Assembly (NCBI RefSeq): GCF_013523125.1
Contig: NZ_JAAMQJ010000009.1
Location: forward strand, 62,001 to 126,000
Reading direction: 5' to 3'
DNA length: 64,000 nucleotides
DNA from: Pseudomonas entomophila
Lineage (GTDB): Bacteria; Pseudomonadota; Gammaproteobacteria; Pseudomonadales; Pseudomonadaceae
The translations under genes and the position numbers were made by a program. The notes beneath the pieces are model-generated. The model ran no database searches. It had not been told where the DNA came from and saw only the letters and a program-made list of their open reading frames with translations. This document shows, one piece after another, positions 47,648-57,594 of the stretch (the first letter of the stretch is position 1; the number at the start of each line of letters is the position of its first letter).

Positions 47648-47693
47648 GGACCGCTGCGCAGTCCATCGCGGCGCTGGGGCCGCTCCTACAGGT
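47648..47693 (-). repeat. REP-like element in the dapE leader
   Basis: On the minus strand the sequence reads CCTGTAGGAGCGGCC, then CGCCGCGATG and CTGCGCAGCGG, resembling a common Pseudomonas REP class. It is a single copy, not a pair. Confidence 0.5.
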
Positions 47694-47791
47694 TGGCCTC
47701 AGGGTCCGGACCGGGGGCGGTTCTGTCGCGGCGAGGGACTGCATGACGACGCTGGCCACCCCGCCCCCTCGCCCTGCCCCTGGAGTGACCC

Positions 47792-48943
47792 ATGACGGCC
47801 TCAGCCGACCTCTCGCCTACCCTTCAACTGGCCTGCGACCTGATCCGCCGTCCGTCCGTGACCCCGGTCGATGCCGATTGCCAGGCGCAGATGATGCGCC
47901 GCCTGGAACAGGTCGGCTTCGCGCTCGAGCCGATGCGCATCGAGGACGTCGACAACTTCTGGGCCACCCACGGCAGTGGGGACGGCCCGGTGCTGTGCTT
48001 CGCCGGGCATACCGACGTGGTCCCCACCGGCCCGCTGCAGGCCTGGACGCACCAGCCCTTCGAGGCGCTGATCGACGAGCAGGGCATGCTGTGCGGGCGA
48101 GGCGCCGCCGACATGAAGGGCAGCCTGGCCTCGATGGTGGTGGCCAGCGAGCGCTTCGTGCGCGACTACCCCGACCATCGCGGGCAGGTCGCCTTCCTGA
48201 TCACCAGCGACGAGGAAGGCCCGGCCGACCACGGCACCAAGGCCGTGGTCGAACGCCTGCGCGCTCGTCAGCAGCGGCTGGATTGGTGCATCGTCGGCGA
48301 GCCGTCCAGCACCTCGCTGCTCGGTGACGTGGTCAAGAACGGCCGTCGCGGCTCGCTGGGGGCGACCCTGACCGTGCGCGGCAAACAAGGCCATGTGGCC
48401 TACCCGCACCTGGCGCGCAACCCGATCCACCTGGCCGCGCCCGCGCTGGCCGAACTGGCGGCCGAGCACTGGGATGCCGGCAACGCGTTCTTCCCGCCGA
48501 CCAGCTTCCAGATCTCCAACCTCAATGCCGGCACCGGTGCCACCAACGTGGTGCCGGGCGAGTTGACGGCGCTGTTCAACTTCCGCTTCTCCACCGAATC
48601 GACGGTCGAGGGCCTGCAGCAGCGCGTCGCGGCCATCCTCGATGCGCACCAGCTGGACTGGTCGATCGACTGGTCGCTGTCCGGCCTGCCGTTCCTGACC
48701 GAGCCGGGTGACCTGCTCGATGCCGTGGCCGCCAGTATCCATGCCGTGACAGGCCGCCAGACCCAACCCTCCACCAGCGGCGGGACGTCGGACGGGCGTT
48801 TCATCGCCACGCTCGGCACCCAGGTGGTCGAACTGGGCCCGGTCAACGCCACGATTCACCAGGTCGACGAGCGTATCCTGGCCAGCGACCTGGACCTGCT
48901 GACCGAGATCTACTACCAGACCCTGGTGAGGTTGCTCGCCTGA
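47792..48943 (+). CDS. dapE: Succinyl-diaminopimelate desuccinylase
   Basis: A 383-residue M20-family dizinc hydrolase releasing succinate and LL-diaminopimelate. Metal motifs: [25 protein letters not shown] (bridging Asp), [12 protein letters not shown] (catalytic Glu), and the C-terminal His in [10 protein letters not shown]. It completes the dapC/dapD/dapE set in this window. The stop overlaps the rlmA start by one base (TGATG). Confidence 0.97.
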   Translation: MTASADLSPTLQLACDLIRRPSVTPVDADCQAQMMRRLEQVGFALEPMRIEDVDNFWATHGSGDGPVLCFAGHTDVVPTGPLQAWTHQPFEALIDEQGMLCGRGAADMKGSLASMVVASERFVRDYPDHRGQVAFLITSDEEGPADHGTKAVVERLRARQQRLDWCIVGEPSSTSLLGDVVKNGRRGSLGATLTVRGKQGHVAYPHLARNPIHLAAPALAELAAEHWDAGNAFFPPTSFQISNLNAGTGATNVVPGELTALFNFRFSTESTVEGLQQRVAAILDAHQLDWSIDWSLSGLPFLTEPGDLLDAVAASIHAVTGRQTQPSTSGGTSDGRFIATLGTQVVELGPVNATIHQVDERILASDLDLLTEIYYQTLVRLLA

Positions 48944-49755
48944 TGCTCGCCTGTCCGCTGTGCCATGCGCCGCTGGCGCGCCTCGACAACGGTGTCGCCT
49001 GTGCGGCCGGTCATCGTTTCGATCGCGCGCGCCAGGGCTACCTGAACCTGCTGCCGGTGCAGCACAAGAACAGCCGCGACCCAGGCGACAACCAGGCCAT
49101 GGTCGAAGCCCGGCGCGGCTTTCTCGAGGCCGGCCACTACGCGCCGGTGGCCCAGCGCCTGGCCGAACTGGCGGCCGAGCGTCACCCGGCCGCCTGGCTG
49201 GACATCGGCTGTGGTGAAGGCTACTACACCGCGCAGATCGCCCAGGCCCTGCCTGACGCCGACGGCTATGCCCTGGACATTTCCCGCGAAGCGGTCAAGC
49301 GTGCCTGCCGACGCGCCACCGAGGTCACCTGGCTGGTCGCCAGCATGGCGCGGGTGCCGCTGGCCGATGCCAGCTGCCAGTTCATCGCCAGCGTCTTCAG
49401 CCCGCTCGACTGGCAGGAGGCCCTGCGCCTGCTGAGCCCAGGAGGGGGCCTGATGCGCGTGGGCCCGACCTGCGACCACCTGATGGAATTGCGCCAGGTG
49501 CTCTACGATGAGGTGCGCCCGTACGCCGACGACAAGCACCTGGCCTTGGTGCCGGCCGCGATGCGGCATACCCACAGCGAGACCCTGACCTTCCGCCTGT
49601 CGCTGGCCGAGCCCCAGGCGCGTGCCGACCTGCTGGCGATGACGCCGCATGGCTGGCGTGCCAGCGCCGAACGGCGTGCGCGGGTGATCGACCAGCCCGA
49701 ACCGTTCGACGTCACCGTTTCCATGCGCTATGACTATTTCGTGCGCCAAGACTGA
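48943..49755 (+). CDS. rlmA: 23S rRNA (guanine-N1) methyltransferase, RlmA family
   Basis: A 270-residue methyltransferase of the RlmA/TlrB family, acting on a guanine in helix 35 of 23S rRNA (G745 in E. coli). The N-terminal zinc site is visible as C4, C7, C20 and H24. SAM motif I is WLDIGCGEGYYTAQIA (about 85-100). It is coupled to dapE by a one-base overlap. The exact base is inferred from family. Confidence 0.92.
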   Translation: MLACPLCHAPLARLDNGVACAAGHRFDRARQGYLNLLPVQHKNSRDPGDNQAMVEARRGFLEAGHYAPVAQRLAELAAERHPAAWLDIGCGEGYYTAQIAQALPDADGYALDISREAVKRACRRATEVTWLVASMARVPLADASCQFIASVFSPLDWQEALRLLSPGGGLMRVGPTCDHLMELRQVLYDEVRPYADDKHLALVPAAMRHTHSETLTFRLSLAEPQARADLLAMTPHGWRASAERRARVIDQPEPFDVTVSMRYDYFVRQD

Positions 49756-49774
49756 GCACACCCGGAGCCCTTTG

Positions 49775-50149
49775 ATGCGCCAACCCGATATCGAGATCTA
49801 CCTCAAGGACAGCGACGTGTCCCGCCATCAGGTCACCACCTGGCTCGAGCAGGCGCTGGGCCAGTGCTCGGCCTGGCAGCAGCAAGGCCAGACCTGGAAG
49901 TGCCGTGCCGGTAACATTCCGGTCACCTGGGTACCCAACGCTGTAGGGAAATGGAACAGCCTGCTGCTGGAAAGCGACCAGACCCCCTGGGAGGATGACA
50001 TCGCCTGCGCCCACGCCGTGTACGCGGCGCTGCAGGTGGAAGTGCGCTGTGCCCCCGGCAGCTGGGTCGAAGAAGAAGGCGAGGAAGACGCCGATCGCTG
50101 GGTGCGCATCAGCGCCGATGGCGAACAGGAAATCACCTGGCGGACCTGA
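49775..50149 (+). CDS. Conserved hypothetical acidic protein
   Basis: A 124-residue soluble protein with many acidic residues near the C-terminus (EEEGEEDADRW) and several Trp. CCGGAG precedes the ATG at good spacing, and the gene follows rlmA by 19 bases, so it is probably co-transcribed. I do not recognise a domain and assign no function. Codon use is like the neighbours, supporting a real gene. Confidence 0.8.
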   Translation: MRQPDIEIYLKDSDVSRHQVTTWLEQALGQCSAWQQQGQTWKCRAGNIPVTWVPNAVGKWNSLLLESDQTPWEDDIACAHAVYAALQVEVRCAPGSWVEEEGEEDADRWVRISADGEQEITWRT

Positions 50150-50204
50150 CCGTCCTGGCGTGGCGGCCTGCCTGACCGGACCTTGCCGTCCGACGCCCTG
50201 CGCA

Positions 50205-50234
50205 TCGGGCCACGCCTTGTAGGGCGCGGCCCGA
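50205..50234. terminator. Hairpin between convergent genes, possible bidirectional terminator
   Basis: TCGGGCCACGCC and GGCGCGGCCCGA form a 12-bp stem with one wobble and a 6-base loop. There is no T-tract on either strand, so it may act only as an RNA 3' end structure for the cold-shock gene. Confidence 0.4.
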
Positions 50235-50241
50235 CGACGCC

Positions 50242-50451
50242 TCACAAGCCCAGGACGTCCTCGGCCTGGAGGCCTTTCTGGCCTTCGACCAGCGCATATT
50301 CCACACGTTGACCTTCGAGCAGGGTGCGGTGCCCTTCACCCCGGATGGCTCGGAAATGGACGAAGACGTCCGCGCCCCCTTCCCGCTGAATGAAGCCATA
50401 GCCCTTGGCATCGTTGAACCACTTCACGCTTCCAGTTTCACGAGACGACAT
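50242..50451 (-). CDS. Cold-shock domain protein, CspA family
   Basis: A 69-residue single CSD protein. RNA-binding motifs RNP1 (KGYGFI) and RNP2 (DVFVHF) are intact. It binds single-stranded RNA/DNA and helps melt mRNA structure. The ATG at 50451 is preceded by AGGAG at 8 bases. The upstream leader includes a small palindrome GGATTTGAAATCC. Whether it is cold-induced or constitutive cannot be read here. Confidence 0.93.
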   Translation of the reverse strand: MSSRETGSVKWFNDAKGYGFIQREGGADVFVHFRAIRGEGHRTLLEGQRVEYALVEGQKGLQAEDVLGL

Positions 50452-50667
50452 CGGTACCACTCCTGATCTTTTGTTTTTGACGAGCATCGCAGCCCCGCGG
50501 CTCCTGCAAGGCCTACACGACTCAAAGAAATTTCCTGCAAGCTACGGACCGGATTTCAAATCCTGCAGCCAAAAAACCCTGTGATGGACTTTTGCCGAAC
50601 GTCAGCGGATGCGGCAGACTGGCGGCTTGCGCGTCACTTCACACCGTCCAGCCAGAGCCTTGCCCCG

Positions 50668-53154
50668 ATGACCCGTTCCCCCCTGCGTCGCCTGATGTTC
50701 GGTGCCTTGCGCCGTGTGCTGTACCTGTGGGTGCGCTCCGAAACCATCAATCCGTCGTCGCTGGGGCTCAAGCCCGACCCCACCTGCCCGGTGGTCTATG
50801 CCCTGCCTTCGCCGTCGGCGAGCGACCTGGCGGTGCTGGACCATGAATGCGTCAAGGCCGGTCTGCCGCGACCGGTCGTTTCCGTGGCCATCGGCGACCG
50901 ACAGGAGCCGGCGGCGTTCTTCTACCTGACGCCGGAAGCCGACTGGCTCGGGCGCCGCGACACGCGTGGCGCGCCACCGGCCCTGCGGCGCATCGTCGAG
51001 ACGGTGAGCGAGCAGCCGGAGACGGACGTGCAGATCATTCCGGTCAGCGTGTTCTGGGGGCAGTCGCCGGACAGCGAGTCGAGCCCGTGGAAGCTGCTGT
51101 TCGCCGACAGCTGGGCGGTGACCGGGCGCTTGCGCCGGTTGCTGACCATTCTGGTGCTGGGACGCAAGACCCGGGTGCAGTTCTCCGACCCGCTGCGCGT
51201 GCGCGACCTGGTGGCGCAGGGCAAGGGTCCCGAGCGCACCGTGCGCCTGGCGCAGCGCCTGCTGCGGGTCCACCTGCGCAACCTCAAGACGGCGGTGATC
51301 GGCCCGGACATCTCGCATCGCCGCCACCTGGTCAAGGGCCTGCTGCACGCCGAGCTGGTGCGCCAGGCGATCGCCGAGCAGGCAGCGCGCGACGCCATTC
51401 CGCTGGCCAAGGCCGAAGCACAAGCCTTGCGCTATGCCAACGAGATCGCGTCGGACTACACCTACACCGTCATCCGCTTCCTGGAGGTGGTGCTCAGCTG
51501 GTTCTGGAACAAGATCTACGACGGCATCAAGGTCAACCACATCGAGCAGGTCCAGGACCTGGCACCGGGCCATGAAATCATCTACGTCCCCTGCCACCGC
51601 AGCCACATCGACTACCTGCTGCTGTCCTACCTGCTGTTCCGCAATGGCCTGACACCCCCGCACATCGCGGCCGGCATCAACCTGAACATGCCGGTGGTCG
51701 GCAATCTGCTGCGGCGCGGCGGCGCGTTCTTCATGCGGCGCACCTTCAAGGGCAACCCGCTGTACGCCGCCGTGTTCAACGAGTACCTGCACACGCTGTT
51801 CACCAAAGGCTTCCCGGTCGAATACTTCGTCGAGGGCGGTCGCTCACGCACCGGTCGCATGCTGCAGCCGCGGCCCGGCATGCTGGCCATCACCCTGCGC
51901 AGCTTCCTGCGCTCGTCACGTACCCCGATCGTCTTCGTGCCGGTGTACATCGGCTACGAACGCGTGCTCGAGGGGCGGACCTACCTGGGCGAGCTGCGCG
52001 GCGCCAGCAAGAAGAAAGAATCGATCTTCGACATTTTCAAGGTCATCGGCGCGCTCCGGCAGCGCTATGGCCAGGTGGCGGTCAACTTCGGCGAACCCAT
52101 CCGGCTGGCAGACTTCCTCGACCAGCAGCGTCCGGACTGGCGGACACACACCGACGCGCCCGACGCCCGGCCGGAGTGGCTCAACACGGTGACCACCCGC
52201 CTGGGCGACACCGTGGCCCAGCGCCTGAACGAAGCCGCGGCGATCAACCCGGTCAACCTGGTGGCGCTGGCGCTGCTGTCCACCAGCCGCCTGGCCCTCG
52301 ACGAACGCGCCCTGCGACGGGTACTCGACACCTACCTGGCGTTGCTGCGGCAGGTGCCTTACTCCCCTCATTCGACCCTACCCGAGGGCGATGGCCTGGC
52401 CCTGATCGAACACGTCAAGGGCATGGGCTTGCTGTCGGAGCAGAGCGACGCGCTGGGCCGCATCCTCTATCTGGAGGAAGCCAACGCGGTGCTGATGACC
52501 TGGTACCGCAACAACGTCCTGCACGTCTTCGCCCTGCCCGCCCTGCTGGCGAGCTTCTTCATGAGCAGCTCGCGCATGAACCGCCAGCAGATCGGTACCT
52601 ACGTCGGCGCCTTGTACCCCTACCTGCAGGCCGAGCTGTTCCTGCGCTGGTCGCCCGACCAGCTCGAGGCGGTCATCGACCAGTGGCTCGAGGCCCTGGT
52701 GGCGCAGGGGCTGCTGCGTCAGGAGAACGGCGTGTACCTGCGCCCGGCGCCCAGCTCGCGCCAGTTCGTCCTGCTGACCCTGCTGGCACGGGCGATCACG
52801 CAGACCCTGCAGCGTTTCTACATGGCCACCTCGTTGCTGCTGGACAATGGCCAGCACGGCCTGACCGCCGAAACGCTGGAAAACCTGTGCGTGACGATGG
52901 CCCAGCGGCTGTCGATCCTGCATGGGCTGAACGCGCCGGAGTTCTTCGACAAGACGCTGTTCCGGGACTTCATCCAGACCTTGCTGCACGAAGGGGTGTT
53001 GCGCGTCGACGCACATGGGCGGTTGAGCTACCCCAGCCGGCTGGGCGAACTGGTGGAGGGGGTGGCCAAGCGCGTGCTACCGGCCGAGCTGCGACTGTCG
53101 ATTCGGCAGGTCACGCTGAACACGGATGCGTCGACGGGCGTCGACGCGGGGTAA
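50668..53154 (+). CDS. plsB: Glycerol-3-phosphate 1-O-acyltransferase PlsB
   Basis: An 828-residue inner-membrane acyltransferase, the first step of phospholipid synthesis. The acyltransferase HX4D motif is in [12 protein letters not shown] (about residue 308-315), with the G3P-binding [16 protein letters not shown] motif (here [14 protein letters not shown]) about 80 residues on. The start [12 protein letters not shown] is the family N-terminus; the frame is open further upstream without support. It is divergent from the cold-shock gene. Confidence 0.96.
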   Translation: MTRSPLRRLMFGALRRVLYLWVRSETINPSSLGLKPDPTCPVVYALPSPSASDLAVLDHECVKAGLPRPVVSVAIGDRQEPAAFFYLTPEADWLGRRDTRGAPPALRRIVETVSEQPETDVQIIPVSVFWGQSPDSESSPWKLLFADSWAVTGRLRRLLTILVLGRKTRVQFSDPLRVRDLVAQGKGPERTVRLAQRLLRVHLRNLKTAVIGPDISHRRHLVKGLLHAELVRQAIAEQAARDAIPLAKAEAQALRYANEIASDYTYTVIRFLEVVLSWFWNKIYDGIKVNHIEQVQDLAPGHEIIYVPCHRSHIDYLLLSYLLFRNGLTPPHIAAGINLNMPVVGNLLRRGGAFFMRRTFKGNPLYAAVFNEYLHTLFTKGFPVEYFVEGGRSRTGRMLQPRPGMLAITLRSFLRSSRTPIVFVPVYIGYERVLEGRTYLGELRGASKKKESIFDIFKVIGALRQRYGQVAVNFGEPIRLADFLDQQRPDWRTHTDAPDARPEWLNTVTTRLGDTVAQRLNEAAAINPVNLVALALLSTSRLALDERALRRVLDTYLALLRQVPYSPHSTLPEGDGLALIEHVKGMGLLSEQSDALGRILYLEEANAVLMTWYRNNVLHVFALPALLASFFMSSSRMNRQQIGTYVGALYPYLQAELFLRWSPDQLEAVIDQWLEALVAQGLLRQENGVYLRPAPSSRQFVLLTLLARAITQTLQRFYMATSLLLDNGQHGLTAETLENLCVTMAQRLSILHGLNAPEFFDKTLFRDFIQTLLHEGVLRVDAHGRLSYPSRLGELVEGVAKRVLPAELRLSIRQVTLNTDASTGVDAG

Positions 53155-53190
53155 GGCTTCAGGCTTCATCCAGACCGCCAGCCCGGGGCA

Positions 53191-53213
53191 GGATCGATGC
53201 GCTGCATCGATTC
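53191..53213 (+). terminator. Possible terminator hairpin after plsB
   Basis: GGATCGATGC and GCATCGATTC form a 10-bp stem with one wobble and a 3-base loop, followed by TCTCACCCC. The absence of a real T-tract makes this weak. It lies 24 bases before the next gene's ATG. Confidence 0.35.
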
Positions 53214-53236
53214 TCACCCCTCGTCTGGAGCTGACC

Positions 53237-53938
53237 ATGACCCTATCGCTTACCGGCACGCTCGATACCCCCGTCCTTCCTCGGCTCGAAGAAGGTTCGC
53301 CACGTCTGTCCGTCTCCCTGATCGGTCAGGGAGACGACGACCACCAGGTCCTGGCCGTCTGCAGTAGCCAGTGCACGGGCGCCCCCATGCCTTTCACGCT
53401 GGTCATCGACCCCGTGGCTGCGCAGCGTTTCACCACCTTCACCCTGGACGCCCGGTGCACCGTCGGGGCTGGCGATGAGGCGATCGTCGCCCGTCGTCTC
53501 GAAACACTCGGGCTCGACTCGTTGAGCCAGGCACAGCCCTTCGATCTGCGGCTCGAACCGACGGACTCTGCAACAAAGGCAGCGTCCCCTAAGCCTGGTT
53601 CGTTCACGAGACTCGAAGGACGCGTGTCGATTCCTGCCGAGCTGTGTCAGGCACAGGCCTACCTGGACTGCACCCTGCTGCTGGTCCAGGAAGACGGCTA
53701 CAGCAATCGCTACTCCAGCAACATCGCCGAGCACTCCATGTACCTGGAAGGTAACGACGCGACGTTCTCGCTGACGGTGGATGCCGCAGTCCTGGCGTCG
53801 AACGCCCGGTGCAAGCTGCACTTCGGCCTGTACAGCCTCGATCGGACGCGCCTGCACGCCGGCAACGTCCTGAAAAACATCGACCTGAACGCGCTGCCTG
53901 ACCTGTCCACGGTATCGCTGCGCAAGCCGCGCCGCTGA
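53237..53938 (+). CDS. YscW/YbaY-like beta protein with two repeats, function unknown
   Basis: A 233-residue protein with CTGGAG before the ATG. The first half (about 1-100) resembles the YscW/YbaY (PulS-type) beta domain: LPRLEEGSPRLSVSL, then PFTLVIDPVAAQRF and LDARCTV. The second half (about 120-215) has the same outline, ending NVLKNIDLNALP. No signal peptide or lipobox is present, unlike typical YbaY lipoproteins. It is followed by a shorter relative. The function is unknown, and the family assignment is by pattern only. Confidence 0.7.
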   Translation: MTLSLTGTLDTPVLPRLEEGSPRLSVSLIGQGDDDHQVLAVCSSQCTGAPMPFTLVIDPVAAQRFTTFTLDARCTVGAGDEAIVARRLETLGLDSLSQAQPFDLRLEPTDSATKAASPKPGSFTRLEGRVSIPAELCQAQAYLDCTLLLVQEDGYSNRYSSNIAEHSMYLEGNDATFSLTVDAAVLASNARCKLHFGLYSLDRTRLHAGNVLKNIDLNALPDLSTVSLRKPRR

Positions 53939-54025
53939 GGGCGGCAGCGCCTTTTCCACCTGGTTCGCCCACGGTCGCCGACGGCGCGAACCCACGAGTC
54001 ACCATGTTCAATCAAGGAATCTCAC

Positions 54026-54454
54026 ATGAGCCATCCACTCAGTCAGCTGACCCTCGACGTGGTCTATCCAGGCCCGATCCGCTTCCCTGACGATACCTTC
54101 ATCACGTGCGCCCTCGAAGACGGGGCACGCGCCGATGCCAGCGCCATCGTGCACGCCTGTCACACGATCCGTTGCGCAGGGGTCCCCCCTTCTTCGCTGG
54201 TGCTGCAATTCGATCCACGCACGGTAGACGCTCGCAGCGACCTGGGCATTCGGATCCGGGTCGAGTCCAAGGGCAACGTGATGCTGGTCAACGATGAGCA
54301 CGTACCGGTCGTCCTGCCAGCGACCGACTGCCAAGCCCCTGACGTCACCGAGGCGCTCAGGCTCGGGCCCATCGCGGTCAAACTGGTCGCCACTCAAGCG
54401 GGCGTGACCCAGGGCATCCACGGCGGCAATCTGATGCCTGAACATCGAGACTGA
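54026..54454 (+). CDS. YscW/YbaY-like single-domain protein, function unknown
   Basis: A 142-residue protein with AAGGAA before the ATG. It shows the YbaY-type pattern LEDGARADASAIVHACHT, PPSSLVLQFDPRTVD and then a strand-rich stretch with a glycine (ESKGNVMLVND). It lacks a signal peptide. It is 87 bases after its longer relative and likely in the same transcript. No function is assigned. Confidence 0.7.
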   Translation: MSHPLSQLTLDVVYPGPIRFPDDTFITCALEDGARADASAIVHACHTIRCAGVPPSSLVLQFDPRTVDARSDLGIRIRVESKGNVMLVNDEHVPVVLPATDCQAPDVTEALRLGPIAVKLVATQAGVTQGIHGGNLMPEHRD

Positions 54455-54614
54455 TCAGGCCCGGCCTGCCCGCCGGACGACGCTGCGGCTGGCCCCCGGA
54501 ACGTCCGCTTGGCAGGCCACGTGCTCGACGTCATCCCTGCCGACCCGGCTGGGCGCCAGCGGACCGATCCGGTACGCTGGGCTTCGTTCACTGGTCCTTG
54601 CAAGGAATGTCACC

Positions 54615-55304
54615 ATGCTTCGCGCCCCCCTCCGTCTTGCCCTTTTCTGCACCAGCCTGCTGTGCGGTGCCCACGCCATGGCGTTGTCGCTGGGCGACCT
54701 GACCCAGACCGATGCCTCAGGTGGCCTGAAGGATGCGCTGATCCAAGGCGCACAGGTCGCCGTCAAGCAACTGGGCACGCCTGGCGGTTTCGCCAACGAC
54801 CCTGAGGTGCGCATCGAGCTGCCTGGCAAGCTGGGCAAGGCCGCCAAGGCGATGAAGATGTTCGGCCAGGGCGCGCAGGTGGAAGCCCTGGAGAACAGCC
54901 TGAACCAGGCCGCCGAGGCAGCGGTGCCGCAGGCGCAGGTGATCCTGGTGGACGCCGTGAAGAAGATGAGCGTCGCCGATGCCAAGGGCATCCTGGCCGG
55001 CGGTCAGGATTCGGCGACCCAGTACCTGGACAAGAGCAGTCGCGAGGCGATCCGCGCCAAGTTCCTGCCCATCGTCAAGGCGGCGACCGATAAGGTCGGT
55101 GTGGTGCAGAAATACAACAGCTTCGCGGGTCAGGCGGCGGCCCTGGGAGTGGTCGACACCAAAAATGCCAACGTCGAGCAGTACGTGACCGAGCAGGCGC
55201 TCGATGGCCTGTTCAAGCGGATCGCCCTACAGGAGCAGAGCATCCGCCAGAATCCAGCCGAGGCAGCCACGCGTCTGGCGAAGAAAGTCTTCGAGGCCCT
55301 CTGA
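54615..55304 (+). CDS. DUF4197 family exported protein
   Basis: A 229-residue protein with a signal peptide (1-23, ending GAHAMA), then a helical DUF4197 domain: IELPGKLGKAAKAMKMFG, DAVKKMSVADAKGILAGG and the C-terminal ALDGLFKRIALQEQSIRQNP. The function of this family is unknown. AAGGAA lies upstream of the ATG. It is convergent with rsmJ. Confidence 0.85.
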   Translation: MLRAPLRLALFCTSLLCGAHAMALSLGDLTQTDASGGLKDALIQGAQVAVKQLGTPGGFANDPEVRIELPGKLGKAAKAMKMFGQGAQVEALENSLNQAAEAAVPQAQVILVDAVKKMSVADAKGILAGGQDSATQYLDKSSREAIRAKFLPIVKAATDKVGVVQKYNSFAGQAAALGVVDTKNANVEQYVTEQALDGLFKRIALQEQSIRQNPAEAATRLAKKVFEAL

Positions 55305-55395
55305 CGCACTACCGCTGCAATGACTCGCAGGCCAACACGCCTCGAGGCCTGGATCGCGCCGGCGAGCCATGGGCGGCTCGGCGTAGCGTCACGTG

Positions 55396-56187
55396 TCAGC
55401 GCCCCTCGGCCTTGAGGGCCCGGCGCGGGTAGATGTCGTACCGGCTCGACTTGCCTTCCAGACCATGGCTGGGCTTCGGGCCGTCGATGATCGGCGCCTT
55501 GCGCGGCCGCTTGACCACCACTCGGTGGGTGGCCAGCGCCAAGGCGGCCTCGAGCAAGGCGGGCGCATCCAAGTCGTCGCCGACCAGGGGCCTGAACACC
55601 CGCATCTCCTTCTTCACCAAGGCACTCTTGTCACGGTGCGGGAACATCGGGTCGAGGTAGATCACCTGTGGCGCCTCCCCTTCCCAGGCTTGCATGCGTT
55701 CGATGGCATTGCCGGTGAGCAGGCGCATGCGCGCGATGATCGGCCCGACCTCCTCGTCCGCCCGCCCCCTTGCCATGCCATCTTCCAGCAAGGCGGCGAT
55801 CAGCGGTTGGCGCTCGATCAGCGTCATCGAACAGCCCAGGCTGGCCAGCACGAAGGCATCCTTGCCCAGGCCGGCCGTGGCATCCAGGACCGACGGACGG
55901 ACCCCTTGGGCGATACCGACCGCCTTGGCGATCATCTGCCCGTTGCCACCGCCGAACTGACGTCGATGCGCGGCCTGGCCGTCGACGAAGTCCACCCGCA
56001 CTGGTCCAGGGGCCTGGGGGCCCAATTGCTGGATCTGCAGGCCATCGGCACCCACCTGCACGGCGAATCCGGCAGCCTCATCCTGCCGGGGCAGGTCGAG
56101 GCGCTCGGCCCAGGCAGCCGCCTGCGGCTCGAAGGCGGCCGACAGGGCCTCGACCCTGATTCCCGTGTGGTCGTGTGAATCGCTCAT
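55396..56187 (-). CDS. rsmJ: 16S rRNA (guanine(1516)-N2)-methyltransferase RsmJ
   Basis: A 263-residue SAM methyltransferase modifying G1516 of 16S rRNA. Motif I is [18 protein letters not shown] (about 100-117) and motif IV is YLDPMFPHR. The gene is convergent with the DUF4197 gene. The neighbourhood (rsmJ, DUF72, small protein, tsaB, adk, ppc) matches my recollection of P. aeruginosa order. Confidence 0.94.
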   Translation of the reverse strand: MSDSHDHTGIRVEALSAAFEPQAAAWAERLDLPRQDEAAGFAVQVGADGLQIQQLGPQAPGPVRVDFVDGQAAHRRQFGGGNGQMIAKAVGIAQGVRPSVLDATAGLGKDAFVLASLGCSMTLIERQPLIAALLEDGMARGRADEEVGPIIARMRLLTGNAIERMQAWEGEAPQVIYLDPMFPHRDKSALVKKEMRVFRPLVGDDLDAPALLEAALALATHRVVVKRPRKAPIIDGPKPSHGLEGKSSRYDIYPRRALKAEGR

Positions 56188-56230
56188 CTGTGCCCGTACT
56201 CGAATGGATTAATGAAACCTCGGCCGTCGC

Positions 56231-56246
56231 CGATACAACAGTATCG
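56231..56246. repeat. Short inverted repeat CGATAC-aaca-GTATCG upstream of the repeat protein gene
   Basis: A 6-bp dyad in the 93-base divergent gap between rsmJ and the 206-residue protein. It may be a regulator site, or chance. Confidence 0.3.
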
Positions 56247-56280
56247 CCCATTCTGCCAGACCACTTCACGCGCGGCTGCC

Positions 56281-56901
56281 ATGTCCGACACTCTTGCCAT
56301 TGGCCTGACCTACCTGTCGCCCGTCGACCACTACGGCCGACACAACACCCAAGCGCTCGGCGGCGTCAGCCACCTGTGGTCGGATTTCTTCGCCCGGGCG
56401 CTGAGCGAGCAGCAAGGCGGTCAGGCGCCCGACGACGTGCAGCCTCACGTGGCTGTGGACCCGCACACGGGCGAGCCGGTGGCCGGTCGCGATACGCTGG
56501 CCCTGATCAGGACGCAACGCGATTGCGAGATCGATGACCGGGACGTGCGCCCGCCCGAGCCGCTGTTCCTGCCCAAGGCCGAACTCGATGCCCAGTTGCT
56601 CGAACCTGCCGCCGAGCCCTTCAGCGCCGCCGAACTGATCGCCCAGCAGCGTCATCTGGAGATCGAGACCCAGTGGCAGCGCCCGACCGTGATGCGCCAA
56701 GGGCATCCCCTGCCCACGCCAGGGGATGGACCCGCACCCCGCCCCCTGCACCTGCCGATCGCCGAGTTCGACTGGTCTCTGCTGGACGAGGCGCCCGTTC
56801 CGTTCGACGAGGCCACCTTGGCCGAGCAGGCGACGGGCCTGGCGTTCGACCTGCACTGGGCCCGCCCGGTGGTACTGAACAACGTGCGCCTGACCGCCTG
56901 A
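56281..56901 (+). CDS. Uncharacterized protein with a 46-residue internal duplication
   Basis: A 206-residue protein starting MSDTLAIGLTYLSPVDHYGRH-like. Residues 93-138 and 154-199 align without a gap, with 20 of 46 identities (pattern PLxLPxAExD, LL, PF, W-RP-V). The N-terminal 1-90 region is Gly/His-rich near the start and shows no signal peptide. It is divergent from rsmJ and convergent, with a 2-base gap, with the extensin-like gene. No function or domain name is recognised with certainty. Confidence 0.75.
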   Translation: MSDTLAIGLTYLSPVDHYGRHNTQALGGVSHLWSDFFARALSEQQGGQAPDDVQPHVAVDPHTGEPVAGRDTLALIRTQRDCEIDDRDVRPPEPLFLPKAELDAQLLEPAAEPFSAAELIAQQRHLEIETQWQRPTVMRQGHPLPTPGDGPAPRPLHLPIAEFDWSLLDEAPVPFDEATLAEQATGLAFDLHWARPVVLNNVRLTA

Positions 56902-56903
56902 AC

Positions 56904-57593
56904 TTAGCGGCAGACCTGCCAGCGGCCCATGTCGAGGTGAAAGTGATTGCGGTGCGCGGCGTTGTAATCCGGCCCCAGCACGGTGTTGAAGTGTTCGCAG
57001 GCAGCCTGGCGCACTTGCCTCAGGAACTCGGCCTCAGGCCCGCTGCCCTGCCAGTCGCGCAACAGCACCAGGCGTCGCCCATCCTTGAGCCGAAAACCGC
57101 TGATGTCCAGGGCATTGGCCGTGGCGTGCTGGCTCAACGGCGCCTGCTGCCGATGATAGATGTTTCGGCAGGCGAAGCTGCCCAGGTGGTCGACCTGGGT
57201 CACGGGCTGGCCCAGCACCTGCTGCGCGATGGGTTGCAGCCCATGGGTCTCGAACATCGCATAGGCCACGGCCAGCGGACAGCTGGCGAGAAAGCTGCTG
57301 CTCAACCGGGCTTGCCCGCCTTCGATACGCCAGACGTTGCGCAAGGGGCAACGCGCGCTGTCGGGGCTGTCGGCCTGGGCGCGGTAACGCAAGGCGGAGG
57401 TAGCCAGCGCCTGACGACACAAGGCCGGATCGTCGCGCAGCCGGGCCAGCTTGTAGGACGTCAGCAGGTTTGGCGGTTGGCGGACGTCGAGCACGGCCCA
57501 TGGATCCCACTGCGAAGGCAGGCGCCAGCCGGGTTGCCAGGTCACTGCGCCGAACGCCACCAGCAGCAAAGACGCCCACAGCAGCAGGCGCAC
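56904..57593 (-). CDS. Extensin-like C-terminal domain protein
   Basis: A 229-residue protein with a hydrophobic N-terminus (about 1-18), probably a signal or anchor. It has the extensin-like (peptidase M15-like) core: CPLAVAYAMFETHG, GSFACRNIY, SQHATANALDISGFRL and the His-rich end NAAHRNHFHLDMG. These His/Asp motifs resemble zinc peptidoglycan carboxypeptidases, so a cell-wall role is possible. It follows the DUF72 gene by one base on the same strand. Confidence 0.82.
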   Translation of the reverse strand: MRLLLWASLLLVAFGAVTWQPGWRLPSQWDPWAVLDVRQPPNLLTSYKLARLRDDPALCRQALATSALRYRAQADSPDSARCPLRNVWRIEGGQARLSSSFLASCPLAVAYAMFETHGLQPIAQQVLGQPVTQVDHLGSFACRNIYHRQQAPLSQHATANALDISGFRLKDGRRLVLLRDWQGSGPEAEFLRQVRQAACEHFNTVLGPDYNAAHRNHFHLDMGRWQVCR

Positions 57594-57594
57594 G

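Noticed and set aside
50205..50234. Strong terminator call for the hairpin between the small acidic gene and the cold-shock gene
   Set aside because: The stem is good, but there is no T-tract on either strand, so only a weak call is kept.
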